Shown: positions 1 to 11,358 of the stretch, one piece after another | Layout: each line of letters opens with the position of its first letter | Position numbering within the stretch: the first letter of the stretch is position 1 | NCBI GenBank assembly: GCA_948567375.1 | Contig: OX419757.1 | Coordinates: 72,664,001 to 72,728,000, forward strand | Reading direction: 5' to 3' | Source of the DNA: Lunularia cruciata | Lineage: Eukaryota; Streptophyta; Marchantiopsida; Lunulariales; Lunulariaceae | Length of the DNA stretch: 64,000 nucleotides | Notes under the pieces: generated by a model | The model's database searches: none | The model's input: the letters and a program-made list of their open reading frames with translations, nothing else | Told to the model about the DNA's origin: nothing | Program-made: the position numbers and the translations under genes

Positions 1-867
1 CCCCGGTGGTCTAAAAGAACAAGACGATAAACTTCGCAATAGAATCGACAGAAATCCAATTATTACACGAATGACGTGACCTCGAGGTTGAACATTTTCG
101 TTCAAAAATACGTGATCGACCTTAGATTCTGTTCACGTGGTCCATGGTGAAAATTCCTGGTACCTGTTTTGAAGACCGCCCTCCTAAATTTTGGTCACAG
201 ATATATCATCACTTCCATTTAAGATTATGCCAGAACTCAGTCCTTAAATATGGTTTTTCTGACCGTATCTCTTCCGATGTTGAAACGAAAAGCTCATGGG
301 CAAGACAGAACGCAGGACATCCCATCGACTCGCAAAGTCAAAGCAAAAGTGAACCCAAATCATTAATCTTAACCTGAGAGGGGATGGGATCTTCCCCGTT
401 CAATCCATTTTCCTATGCAATTCCTACGCATGGAGCTTGGCAGGGAAGTTCGTCTTCCGCGCGGCATCGAAGCCTACATTCATAGTCTGCAGCAAACGGA
501 TATGGACTTCAGAGGTACTTTTGGGGGCAGGAACGAAAAGGGGACGCTGCCTTTAACACTTCTGCACCATCTAGAATTTATCATGTGTCTTGGCCGGAGA
601 TCATCTATCTAACACATCCAAAGGCGTGGCATACATTTGAGAGGGCACATGAGTCAATCAGATATCAAGGCACCCGACCGTGAAGAACAATCAGGGTCTT
701 GATACCTGGTGACTTTGCCACTAAGAAAATGAATAGGAGACAAATTTGGTTCTGCAGGCTGAAGAGTTGACATCATCAATCGTCGGCAGAGCCAATGTTA
801 AGAAATCCGCAAGTCCACAGCGGTGAATATCGTGTTTCCACGACATGGTGTCAGAAGTTGCTCATCC
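1..867. other. Unassigned sequence left of the pseudogene
   Basis: No gene recognised. Base composition is more balanced than in the AT-rich DNA from about 3.8 kb on. Short reading frames at 144-377 and 415-612 show no domain I know and look like chance ORFs. A primer-binding-site-like string, tggtgtcagaagt, is at 846-858 but has no recognisable LTR partner. Confidence 0.5.
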
Positions 868-974
868 AGCCGACTAGAGCAGTTTCTTAGTAAGACACTT
901 CAAAGGAATCCTGAGGCAGACACTTAGCGAGCCGACTCAATCAGTTTCTTAGTAGGACACTTCAAAGGAATCCC
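868..974. repeat. Direct duplication, ~44 bp x 2
   Basis: Two near-identical copies at 868-911 and 930-974 share agccgact, then cagtttcttagta, then gacacttcaaaggaatcc, with only a few differences. An 18-bp spacer separates them. It may be a local tandem duplication or part of a degraded LTR. No function is evident. Confidence 0.75.
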
Positions 975-1733
975 TTGTAACTTGTAGCGTAGGATTGATA
1001 GCAGGAATTCATGAGAGCAATCAATCTCCTGGGACATTCTGTATCCCAATTCTATCTTTCAGTCTATTTTCAACCGCAACAGTTTACGAGAATCTGAAAT
1101 AAGGAACAAAAACGTGTGCGAGTGCTAAATGAACTCGAGCACTACGGGTGATGAATTCCAAAAGATGGATTGAACTTGAAGACTTTGATATTGCAAGACA
1201 CTCGTCGTCTTTTGATTTTGGGGCTGCACCGGCTCTTCGAAATTCTCACCGTCTTCACCAAAATGCACCATGTTCCAACTGTAAAGGGGCCTTTGCTCGG
1301 GCCTTCGTTTATCAATCAAAATTGAAGAGCAAACATTACCGCAATCGATTATTTGAAAGGAGTGAGGAACCCAACCATCGGAAACTATCCACTGGCGTTT
1401 TGGCGTCTCATGCTTTGAAATATAGGAGCGAGTTCGTGTAAGTGATATTTTGTGCTTGTTTGGATTTCTCAAGTCCTCAGGAAATTAGCTGTAAAGAACA
1501 CCTTCAGTTCATGCACCTCCTGTTTTCTGTTTCCAGTTGTATCTCTGTACTGCTGTACCACTGGAAGCATATGGGTGAGGCTGGCCGTGGTCTCGTGCAA
1601 TATTAGCTCTAGTCAAGGGCTAGAGTACGCATGGTTCAAATTTCATGAGTTATGTAACTCTAGACAGATGGCGGAGTGACATCTCACTACTGATGAATTA
1701 AACCGGTAAGACCAGAACTTCAGTTGAATCGAG

Positions 1734-3075
1734 GTGATATTTTTCATCAGAGGGTTATACCAACGACTTGTACACGTGTTTGTGAAGGTTGCAAATTTAG
1801 GGATATGGTCGTTTGGTGCAATTACTCCTGTTCAGAGTGTTGCTTCCACCTTGTCTCCCTCCTCTCAGAAACCGGTCTCTCTTAAAGTGGTGGGCACCCA
1901 TCAGACAATCATCACGTCATCTTCGTACAATTTCGATGTTTTGAGGAACAGGTTTCTGAAAGTGTTGGACTTGGAAGAATGGTACACTAAGGAAGGACTG
2001 GATAGTATAGATAGCTCAATGTTCGCTTTTCCTGCTTCACGAACCAGAAGAGCAACCAAAAGTGGAGATTATATTCTTCCATGGTCTCCAGGAAGGATCC
2101 GGACGTCACAACGATTTGTACTGGAAATCTTGGATGACTCTGTCCATAGCGGATTTTAAACTGGAGGATCCAGAAAGGAGAGAAGCAGGTGACGATTCGT
2201 TGTGCTGGCCAAGCGAATGGCTGGGGCAAGATATGGTAGGAGCACGAATATTCAGTCGCCTGCGATGCTTCACTTAAGCAGACCGACAGGACTGGAAGAG
2301 TTGACGTGACTAGTATTGCAGAAAATCAATTGCTGACGTCCTGAGCCGAGCTCGAGATTGTAAAGTGGTCAACCTTGCCGAATTATTCTCGTGGGACATT
2401 CTATAGGTGGTTTTGTTATCAAACGGGGAGATGAAAGGCGACCGTTTTGTTATCAAACAGGAACTCATGAAAGCTCAGATCCAGGCCGATAGCTTGAGGA
2501 GGATGACCAACAATGGGAGCATAAGGCAGGGTGAGATTTTTGCAGGTATCAGCACATTAACAGCTTCCAAACAAGAGTCAATGGCATTATCTTCTATTCC
2601 ACCCTCAAAGCGGTACCAGACTGGCTGAGTTTTCCGAGAAAGCTGCAAAGGCTAGCGCTACCACGACTAGTTCAATCTTGAGCTTTTTCAGTACTCTGGG
2701 CAAGGATTCGGCAAGGTTGAACGACGACTTTCGGATATAGCGTCACGCCAGTGTAACGGCAGTCAAAGCGTCTAGAGTCAATAAGGCTAGTGTCACCATT
2801 TAATGGGTGAGTTAGATTGCGATCGATAACCTAACATTCACTATGGAATTCCAATTACAGCGTGTTAATCTACCATCCGTCCTTTGTAGGGCTTTAATGA
2901 AATCATCGCGGAGGAAGGAGCGTGCCGAAATGATACAGACTGCTACGCTGCCAACGCAGACCATTTCACGGTCATTCGCCATGAAAGAAATCGGCTTCTA
3001 TCTCTACCACTATTTTCGGACATTGGAGTGAAAATGGTGCAGGAGACCCCAAAGATCAGGCGAATGGTCACCTGA
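1734..3075 (+). pseudogene. SERAC1-like alpha/beta-hydrolase (serine esterase/lipase) pseudogene
   Basis: Relatives are serine hydrolases of the SERAC1/DUF676 group, which act on lipids or esters; in plants they can be fused to NB-ARC or repeat domains. Family landmarks appear in the right order but in changing frames. EIIFFHGLQ and a following W-K-S-W segment start near 2062. CWPSEWL is near 2200. A Y-S-V-A-C-D-A-S segment near 2249 leads to DRTGRVDVTSIAEN. The nucleophile elbow GHSIGG is at 2394-2411. NGIIFYST is near 2580, LAEFSEKAAK near 2621, and ADHFTVIRHE, holding the likely catalytic His, near 2957. The last frame stops at 3073-3075. I count at least six frame changes plus stops at 2342 and in the C-terminal half. 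These are too frequent, and lie in the wrong places, to be introns. One frameshift comes from a 34-bp insertion at 2425-2458. The reading frame from 1734 may be its N-terminal part, which I cannot confirm. Confidence 0.75.
2410..2458 (-). mobile_element. Minimal SINE-like fragment (19 bp) with 15-bp target duplication
   Basis: The 15-mer gttttgttatcaaac occurs at 2410-2424 and again, identically, at 2444-2458. The 19 bp between them (2425-2443) end in gaaaggcgacc, which is the conserved end of the ~110-bp dispersed repeat described at 42693. Removing 34 bp (insert plus one duplicate) restores the esterase frame exactly across the nucleophile elbow. I read this as an extremely 5'-truncated insertion, with the element's RNA sense on the minus strand. 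Confidence 0.7.
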
Positions 3076-4203
3076 CCTGATCCAGAACCTAGGAGAAGGG
3101 CCACTGTTACGAATGTGATCATTCGGTTGAGCTCCGCCAAAGGCTTCAAGAAACAGAACCAGTGTGAGGTCTTCGCAAGCGATAGCTTTGAATTGCTAAC
3201 GAATTTTTCTATAATCTCCACCCGATCAATCAAAGTTCTTAACAATGTCAGAAAGACGAAGCGAATTAGCGAGACACAGAATCTCGAAAAAAAATTCTTG
3301 TGAAGAATACCAAGCGAGTGATGGTCAGCGACTATTATCTCGAAAGGACCGCCAAATGACTCCGAATTCTCGAGACGCCCGGTAACCCCAGAACTTTCCC
3401 CGAAAAGTCCCCTGAGCCCATGCCCACAGTACAGTAGTTCCTACGAGATGTAATGAAGCTCATGGCATTATGAGAGCCCTTCATGCTTTGAATGTAAACA
3501 AGAATTTACTATTACAACGAGGATCGGTCACGGGGAGGATGTTCAAATTTCAATCTGAAGAATCGTGAATCTTAGCATGAGCATGTAAACGCAATTCGAA
3601 CATTAAATTGCCGGATCCGCTGGATAAGAACTCAGATTTATGAGACATGGAAAATGGACATGCCGAAAAATGGAATGCGACAAAATTTGTTGAAATTTGT
3701 GAAACCAAGCTGTGGGAGTAATTTGGCTGCACGATCGAGGTTAGATACAGGTTTAACCAACTTGGGAACATCAGGGTGATAGAACGTGATTAGCATGTCA
3801 TATCTTCAAACACTTGGTATGATGAAATATTTCCAACTTGATGAATACTTTTACTACTTTTCAGTCTTGTTTGCAGTTTAAAGGATCTCATAATCGTGAA
3901 ACAACTAATTGAGTTTACCTTTTTTGGAACTAATTAAAATTGCCTTTTTTGAGTTTACCTACATGTGTTCTTTCACACATGATTAAGAGGAATTGTAATA
4001 TAAAATGGTGAAAGAGAATATTTGGATTTTCCTATAAAAGTAGATAAATCGTTCTTTGTTCCGATCTATAAACTCGATTGTTTTGCAAAAATAAATTGAC
4101 ACAATAGTGTAACAAATAGGAACAGATTTCAGCGATAGTGTATTATTCCTTTTGTAATCCCACTGGTTTAGGATCGTCCTTGACCCAAACGTCTTTGATT
4201 TTT
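3076..4203. other. Intergenic, no gene seen
   Basis: Nothing recognisable follows the esterase remnant. Composition drops to AT-rich from about 3.8 kb. The minus-strand frame at 3550-3771 has no domain I recognise. Confidence 0.5.
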
Positions 4204-4214
4204 AATGCAGTTAA

Positions 4215-4290
4215 TCATAAATCGATACAGGGTTTACAAACATTCCAATATCATAAACCGATACATGGTTTACAAACGTTCCAATATCAA
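4215..4290. repeat. Tandem duplication, ~38 bp x 2
   Basis: Two adjacent copies share cgataca, ggtttacaaac and ttccaatatca. The first is at about 4215-4252 and the second at about 4253-4290, with a few point differences. This is a simple local duplication in AT-rich DNA. Confidence 0.7.
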
Positions 4291-4303
4291 TGATAAACAT
4301 TAA

Positions 4304-4366
4304 CATCATAAAGAGAAAAGGGCGACCGCGTAGAAAATGTAATAGAAAGCATCATAAAAGGAAAAG
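4304..4366 (-). mobile_element. Truncated SINE-like copy (29 bp) with 17-bp target duplication
   Basis: Direct repeats at 4304-4320 and 4350-4366 (catcataaagagaaaag against catcataaaaggaaaag, 15 of 17 identical) flank a 29-bp insert at 4321-4349. The insert begins ggcgaccgcgtagaaaa, the reverse complement of the conserved end of the dispersed family. Only the family's 3' end is present, as 5' truncation predicts. Confidence 0.7.
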
Positions 4367-4720
4367 TCAAATCAAGTAGCATTGTATTATATGCCTTATC
4401 ATCTTGATCATTTATTATCTATACAACGAGCATGATTGAAGGAGAAAAATCTGACAACATTTGAAGGTCATCTCTAACAAATCAACCATTAAATTATGAC
4501 CTTGATTTATTATAGTCGCCACATCTTAAAAACTTATCAGATATCAATTCTTAAAAATGTTTTCTTATGCACATAAAATACAAAGATGAATATTTCTTAC
4601 ACATTGAATTTCTTTCATAATACATGTGAATTATCTATTCTAAATATAAAGAACATGGTGCCTTTGAGTCAAAGTACTCTTGTACCGAAAGACCATATAG
4701 AAATTTGAATGCATTGCCAC

Positions 4721-5369
4721 CTAGATAAAGGATTGCCGCCGGGTACGATGACCATTCAAGAAGATAGCATTTTGTGAAGATTTCATCTGTATGAGAGTGA
4801 TTGGTTGGTGAATTTTTTGCATGTGTGGAGAAAGATGAGTTACCAAGGACATAACATGTGGAAGAAAGGATAACTTAATGTCCACCAAGAGCTTTGCATG
4901 TGTAGAGGACAAGTGCCTACCTACTCCTTAACCATCAAATGATTGAAGAATGACAAAGGAATTTAATTATAAAATCAAGTGCATAGTGACTAATTTTTCT
5001 CTCCATAGAACAAATTTATTCTTTAGAGTTGATTGAATGAGATTCTTTAAGTCTTAGTATACATTCTTAGTATTCCAATTTTTGCAATTGTTCAACACTT
5101 AGAGTCATTTCAACTTTTGCAATTGTCTTCTTTCGTACCCAGTAAGCAACATAGTCTTCCTTCCCATGAACAATAGGAAGGTCCCCAAAGGTATTCTTCA
5201 AGCACCAATAATCAATAAGTAGGCCATCCATTATAGGTCCAAGATCATCAAGAGCAATCATTTGGGGTTCTTGCCCTAGAAATGAGAACTGAGTTACTTT
5301 GCCAATCATCCATGAGATGAAAGGCAAGAAGGAGAAGACATCAAGGAACTTGAGAGTAAATATATTCAA
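4721..5369 (-). other. Minus-strand reading-frame fragments, unassigned
   Basis: Two short minus-strand frames (5067-5369, about 100 residues; 4721-4912) lie in decayed AT-rich sequence. The larger has a protein-like composition (GQEPQMIALDDLGP, YVAYWVRKK) but no family I recognise. They could be pieces of a decayed transposon or gene, or chance. Continuation of the larger frame is blocked by stops. Confidence 0.2.
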
Positions 5370-5723
5370 CTAGACAAAAGAATATAGGAGGATGGTACTC
5401 AGTTCAAATGCAAGACCATCAAGAACAATGACACTAGATACCAAGTTCTTTGATACAATAAGATCAAGTCCACCTTCAATGTTAAGAGGTCAAAGAACAA
5501 TGGGTGAAGAGTTTACAACTACAAATATCTAGCTTGGAAGGCAATAGCAGAGGTAGTTATGAAATTGTTCAAGCCAAAGCAAACTACCTACTTGACTAAC
5601 AACCATGTGGCCTTCTTCAAATACATGAATTAAGGGGCAGCAATAAATTGGGCATTTACTAGCAAGCAAGAGCCCTACACCTAGACCTCAAGCTAGAGTG
5701 AAGAGCTACCTATCTTACCTCAT

Positions 5724-7000
5724 TTGCCATCCATTTTTACATGGGGACAAATTTACCTTCTAAGGAGTAGCAAAAAAAGTCTTAACTCATTTTCACCCTA
5801 TATATTACTTTGCTTCTCAACCCAAAAAGAAGTCATTCATCAAGAAATATCACGTAGCCAATGCCAATATGTAGAAACCAGTAGGTTCATATTGGTGGAA
5901 GAGGAGAACACCGCTCCAAAGGTCACAAAGAGGAAGAAGAACACTCATGAGAATCAACAAAGACTAACAAAGTAGTTATAGTCCAATACAAAGGTGATCT
6001 AAGTGTACTCATTGGGGGAGAGGCTGAGGACAATGAAGAAGGGGAAGAACAAGGATTTTTTACCTATTAAGGATCTAATTCTAAAGTAGGAGAGGAAGAA
6101 TAGTAAAAAAATGCACAATCTGCCCTAAATCCATACCAACATGTGAGAGACAAAGAAGCAATTGATCAAGAAGGAGAAGTGGAGGTGTAGGAGGAGGCTG
6201 CACGACAAGCCAAAGAACCTCCCAATCCAAATCAAGAAATGGGTGTTCAAGGGGAGGAACATGAGCTCCCAAGCATCTTCAAGAAGAATAACTTTGGCCC
6301 AAAGAAGACCAAGTAGTCAAAGATGCAAAGGAGATTAAAGTGGAAGTGGAGAGTGAGACCAAAGACAATTTACTAAAAGTGCAAAAAAAAGTAGGAATAG
6401 GATTAGTTCCAATAGCCCAAGTACCAGTGAAGGAAGAGGTACAAGTTTTCATGTATTTAGTACAAGTGTCATTTAAAAGGAGTGTCAAGAAAATATGGAT
6501 TACACTACCTTTATGAAAAGCATGCACAAGCAAATTTATGCCAAGAAGGCAAATGAGGACCGCACTAAGGAGGAAGAGGCAACGGCCAAGAACCTCTACA
6601 AAGAAGAAGCCAAGCTGGTGAATGCCTTGGTGCAAGAGAACCATGAAAGAAAGAGGCAAACTATCTTACCTACAGCTGATCCAAGTGAGAATGAAGAAGA
6701 GAACCAAAATTTACGAGGGGAGTTAAGGGCAGTCAGGTTGGAGCAAAAGCAAAGACAACTTGGGTGTGAAGACCAAATTTCTAAGGACAAAGAGCTGGTA
6801 AGTACTCAAAGTGAGTTAGAAAACTCCAAGGTGAGGATTGTGAGCTTGAACTTACAAATGTCCAAGTATCACAAGGAGATGGCTATTCAACTAGAGCATC
6901 TTGCCAAGGAGTCGCAAAAGGAAGCAAAGAGAGTCTGAATGTAGGAGGTACTACAAGAGGAATTGAGGACAAAGACCAAATAATTGGAAGAAGAGAACCA
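5724..7000 (+). pseudogene. Decayed Lys/Glu-rich coiled-coil reading frame, function unknown
   Basis: I do not recognise this sequence. The clearest open stretch is 6495-6938 (147 residues), almost wholly charged and helical with few glycines or prolines (for example TKEEEATAKNLYKEEAKLV). It ends in heptad-like leucines, as in a coiled coil. Frames upstream (5724-5975 and read-through with stops to 6480) are also Lys/Glu-rich and on the same strand, which suggests one longer coding sequence broken by stops. No promoter, intron or domain is evident. It could be the remnant of a transposon accessory protein or of a host gene family. A similar helical remnant lies at 9315-10090. Confidence 0.3.
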
Positions 7001-7961
7001 CACATTACTTTAACAATTGCAAGAGGCAAGGACTTATATCATGACACTCTTCATTTTGAGCCCCGGTTTTCTTTGCTTTTTTGTTGTTTTTCTTCATGTA
7101 AATAGTCCAATTTAGGTGTCAAGAAGTATCATTTGCAAGAAGTAATGGTTTTCATAGAGTTGTAATGATGCAATATGAAATTATGGAGTGACTTAATGAA
7201 ATGGGCCTACTCAGCTACCCTATGAGAATGGGACCACACCTATTTTGTAGTTGGACCCATTTTGTTTTCATTTTGGGCCTACAAATGGGCTTGCCCAACA
7301 AAATAAACCACTCCACTACAAGGAAACCTTTACTTCACAAGATTCTATAGGACAAAACGATTGTAATAACTTTTAAACAAACACAAAACTTTGCTAATTT
7401 CTGCCACTGTTTCAAGATCATGGGAAAAATGCACATGCCGTTAGAGCACCATTGGCAACCATTTTGCATCTAGACTAATGTCTGCAATAAACTATTTTGA
7501 CCCTTCACCAACCATCAGAACGGACAAAGAATGGACTCTACCTTATTGGGACTATAAAAGTACCGACATACCATCCCGTGAGTCAAATCTTTTGGAAATT
7601 TCAATTTTCACTTTCCACTTTTCCAATTCTTGCATTTCTCTCTCCTCAACCAACATCTCTTGTGATGTCATGCAAGCAATTTCCTGCCTAGATTGCCAAA
7701 AAATTCAGCGTCTTAGGAAGCAAAATTGTAGAATAGATCAAGGAATTGTAGTGTTGAGAGAATTTGAATATTCATTCATGACATGACACACTCCCAAAAG
7801 TGGAATCAAGTTGATATGAGGCAAGGTGGAAGAAATCTTGAGCAAGCCTCTTGAGATTTCTGAGTGAGGATTGTACTATCGGACAGACTACATCAAGACA
7901 AGGAAGATAAACTTCTTGTTATGGGATTGAGGTCTTGCGGATGTAGCCATGTTACATAAAA

Positions 7962-8028
7962 TTTGCAAGAATGCAAGAATCTAAGTGGAAAATCTTTGCA
8001 AGAATGCAAAGAATCTAAGTGGAAAATC
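7962..8028. repeat. Tandem duplication, 33/34 bp x 2
   Basis: Two adjacent copies of tttgcaagaatgcaa(a)gaatctaagtggaaaatc lie at 7962-7994 and 7995-8028, differing by one inserted base. Their near identity indicates a recent slippage or unequal-exchange event. Confidence 0.85.
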
Positions 8029-8205
8029 TTTATGAGAATGTCTCACAATGTGGACGGAGGATCATTGGTAGAGGGTGTTGGGTGCAGTTTTTTGCTTTTT
8101 GAGAAAATTTATATCAAAACCCTGCATGGCCATCCCAAAATCAATGCCTCACATTGGAGGGAAATCCACAAATGAGTATAAGATCAAAGATATGAAGGAC
8201 AGCAC

Positions 8206-8640
8206 TTGTCAAACCATCACCAAAACTATAATGTGGTTGTTTTGTTCAAAATGAAAAACTATGTGAACCAAAACCAATCTATCTTCTTCCAACTCATACA
8301 CAAGCAAAAGCTGGTTAGTTGGATTGAGATGTTTCATGAGCAAGTCATTGAGTTGCTAGAAGACATGATTGAAGGTTTTGCCACTATTATGGCCTCCTTC
8401 ATTGTTCATTTCTACATTGGCATGAACTTCTTGATGGACAAGGAGAAGGAGAAGTTCCCATCTCACCTATAGCATCATACTTACTTTAATTGAGATCCGG
8501 ACTTGCCTAAAAAGATCACCAAATATCATAGGGCGGACAAAGAGTATGCCCAATTCAGAAGTTCATGCATGTGGTGGAGACATACCACTCTATTACAATT
8601 TGACAAAAGACTAGCTTATGTGAAACTTCAAGCCTCTAGG
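8206..8640 (+). pseudogene. Unassigned protein remnant
   Basis: An 88-residue open frame (8206-8472) continues after one stop into a readable stretch near 8560-8645 that includes SSCMWWRHTTLLQFDKRL. The composition (aromatics, W-I-E-M-F, a hydrophobic stretch around ATIMASFIVHFYIG) looks like decayed protein rather than random sequence, but I know no matching family. It may belong with the coiled-coil remnants on either side. Confidence 0.25.
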
Positions 8641-9314
8641 AAATAAAAACAACCTCATAAGCTTGAATCTTTGTCAAAGGATAGCAAGAGTAAAACCAAG
8701 TCATACAAGTCAACTCATGAGGAATTTCCACTACAAGGATAGGGGGTGGCTAACAAATGGATTGTTGTAGTTGCTCAAGGCATGGAGCCCATGGAGCAAG
8801 GTGTCCTTCACATGAATTTTATTGCCGATAATAGGAGAAGGAGAAGGAAAACTAAACAATGAGACCCAATTGTCACCTTTGCTTGGCCAAAATGAAGTAC
8901 TTCTAATAGGCAAGGAGAAGATGCCAATAGTAGAATCCATCCTCCTCTCCCCAAAAAAACTTTCATTTTAGTTCCTAACAAGGGGAAACTTCACATAAAA
9001 AAACAAATTAGAGATTAAAATAGACTCACCCGGTGGCATATTTTCATCAAGAGCACCAACAACAACATGGTAGGGACATCATGCCAAAGTCCAACAAACC
9101 TTGCAATACAACTCCCATTTTCCCCAATATATGAAGGACAAGCAACAAAAGATGATATTGTTACCAACCAACAACAATGAGGCAAGCATGAATGAGGAAG
9201 TGGCTTTGGCTCCCAAAGCAAAGGTGATAACCGTTTCATGCCATGACAAAAACCCCATGCCAAAAATGAACAAGGCCCACAATGATAACTAGGCAAGGAT
9301 GGTGATTCTCTACC

Positions 9315-10206
9315 TTGGCTAATTGCAGCTTACACCTTCATATCATGACACTAGCATTGGAAACATTGGAAGAACTTCTACCAATATACCAAAAATTAGA
9401 TCCAAAGATGAAGGGACCAACGGCCATCATCTACGACTTACATCACCTTGTCCAATCCAAGACAAACAAGAAGGCCAGGGAAGTAAGGAGTGCCTAGAGG
9501 AGTTCCAAAGGGAGGAACTAAAGTGGCAGGAGGAGTATGAAAAGCTAATTGAGAGTTAAAGAAGGAGGTTGAAAACTATAGCCTACATGTCTTCTACTAG
9601 CAAACTGAACACAAAGAGGAGATACAAAATCAGGAAGACAAACTCGTAGCACTACAAAGCAAGCTAGAAATGGCCCAAGTAGATACAAAGGCAATTGAGA
9701 CCAAACACAACAACTTGAAACAACTGATTTGGCCTCCTCATCTCCAACTTATGTATCAACCTTAAATGACAAAAAGAGAAGGTATTGGGGCAAGACAAGT
9801 GGATTCACAATGAGATGACCAACAAAATCAAAGCTAAACACCCCAATCTAGAGAAAAAATAATCATGTCTGCTCACGACCATCTCACTACTTAGCCAATT
9901 GGAGCGCATGGCCAACAAGACCTCCCAAAAAACAAAGGAAATGGATCTATGCACTCAAATTGATGTGCTAAAGAGGAAGACATACTCAAATAAGCAACTC
10001 AAAGTGTTGTCTATGAAACTCCAAAACCACCCTAATGCCAAGTTCAAGGGCACTCAAACTGGCTTTGAAAAAATCATGGAGTGTTATTGAAAGGAGCTTG
10101 GTAACCTAATTCACATCCACATGGGTACTGAGAGTTTGTGCCAAGCACTACCCGCCCCTCCCACCAAGGAATTACGACTAGAGCCTCATCTTACAAAGAT
10201 AGTCAT
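9315..10206 (+). pseudogene. Second decayed helical/coiled-coil remnant, function unknown
   Basis: Overlapping short + strand frames (9315-9497, 9323-9559, 9899-10090) with several stops encode charged helical protein, for example EEFQREELKWQEEYEKL and LQNHPNAKFKGTQTGFEK. The character resembles the remnant at 5.7-7.0 kb, and both are on the + strand. They could be two parts or two copies of one decayed gene. No conserved domain is recognised. Confidence 0.25.
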
Positions 10207-10862
10207 GGCCATTTTCATTCTCTAATGATGAGACATTGCTTTGTATAAATTTTCAACATCTTTGTTTTTGTAGTCTTAGGAAGTTTGTAGATGTATATAC
10301 ATTGTAAATAGGTACTTAGGCTAACCTGATATGTTAGTATGTTGGAGGTAGAAGATCCCCAACTAACTTGATTATAATTGTGGCTACCTACTATTTAGGT
10401 TTAGGGTTAGGATAAGATAAGATCAAGATTGAGTAGTTTAGATGTACTTAGGAACTTTTCATCTATTGTAGTCATTGGATCTTTTTATGGCCAAGTAAGA
10501 AATATATAAAAGCCTAATGTTCATTGGGTCCATTTGGTGCATTCTTCTTTTGCAAGTAAATATGAAGCTTATACCATCAAGACTCATGAGTTAATGGATG
10601 TGTATTAGTCTACACTCTAAATGAATGAATGTATGCTTAATTGATTTAGGAGTGACAAATCTTGAGGTACAAACCAAAGCATTGCAATTCAATGATGCAT
10701 TTGTGTGGAACTAGAGTTCATCTATCTAGGAGTTTAGTCAAAGTCAAGAATGATATGGTAACAAGCCTATGTCGGCCTAGCATCTCGTCAAGTAACACTC
10801 TCCTATAGGATTGAGTAGCATAGATCATTTCAAATTCCCATAACCTCATGCTTTTTGGGAAT
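10207..10862. other. AT-rich intergenic, no gene seen
   Basis: No coding or RNA feature is recognised between the helical remnant and the lone LTR. The minus-strand frame at 10718-10957 overlaps the LTR and looks fortuitous. Confidence 0.5.
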
Positions 10863-11331
10863 CGTAACAATATGGAGTTTACAAAAAATTTAGTTGAGAC
10901 TAACAAAGTAGCAAAAGACCAAATTAGCCAAGAATTATAAGAATATTCTAGAAGCATCTAAGAAGCTACTTGGTGTCTTATAAGTATTGAGTAATGTGCA
11001 TATCAAGTGTTGACTTCTAGGAGGAAACTTCTTGGCTAGCTTAGCTTGCATGCCAAGAGACAACTTCTAAAATGAAGCTTTTTGGTAAGCTTCCCAACTA
11101 GTTTAGCATGCATGCCAAGTAGGTGCCTTTTAGAAAGAAGCTTCCTGGTTAGCTTAGCTTTCACTATAAGAAGGTACCTTTTAGAAAACTTCTCAAGAGC
11201 CTTGTATATTCCCTATAAATACCAAAGTCCAAGCTCATGCTAGGCATTTGAAGGGTTCCCTCATTCAAGAGTCTCAATATAATCTTTCACTTTGATCTTC
11301 CAGTCTCCTATTTTCTCCTTGATCTTTTACA
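10863..11331 (+). mobile_element. Lone LTR of the element C type
   Basis: From cgtaacaatatggagttt to gatcttttaca this matches the LTRs of element C (28893-29279 and 34127-34457) along its length. Shared parts include the ctaacaaagtag segment, the repeated gcttctagaagg/tagcttgc motifs, the cctataaataccaaag TATA region and the gatcttttaca end. No primer-binding site follows and no second LTR is paired with it. Flanks ggaat and agaag do not match, so it is either an old solo LTR or a fragment. At 469 bp it is longer than the C LTRs because of extra internal repeats. Confidence 0.75.
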
Positions 11332-11358
11332 AGAAGGATCAAATGTGGTGTTACTATT

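Noticed and set aside
846-858. Primer-binding-site-like tggtgtcagaagt, suggesting a fourth LTR element at 1-3.9 kb
   Set aside because: No matching LTR pair could be found around it, and the neighbouring coding remnant is a hydrolase, not a polyprotein.
2322-2380. An I-A-D-V-L-S-R-A-R-like reading that resembles the ADALSR end of Ty3/gypsy RNase H
   Set aside because: HGLQ and CWPSEWL upstream and GHSIGG downstream, in proper order, show it is the segment of the SERAC1-like hydrolase just before the nucleophile elbow.
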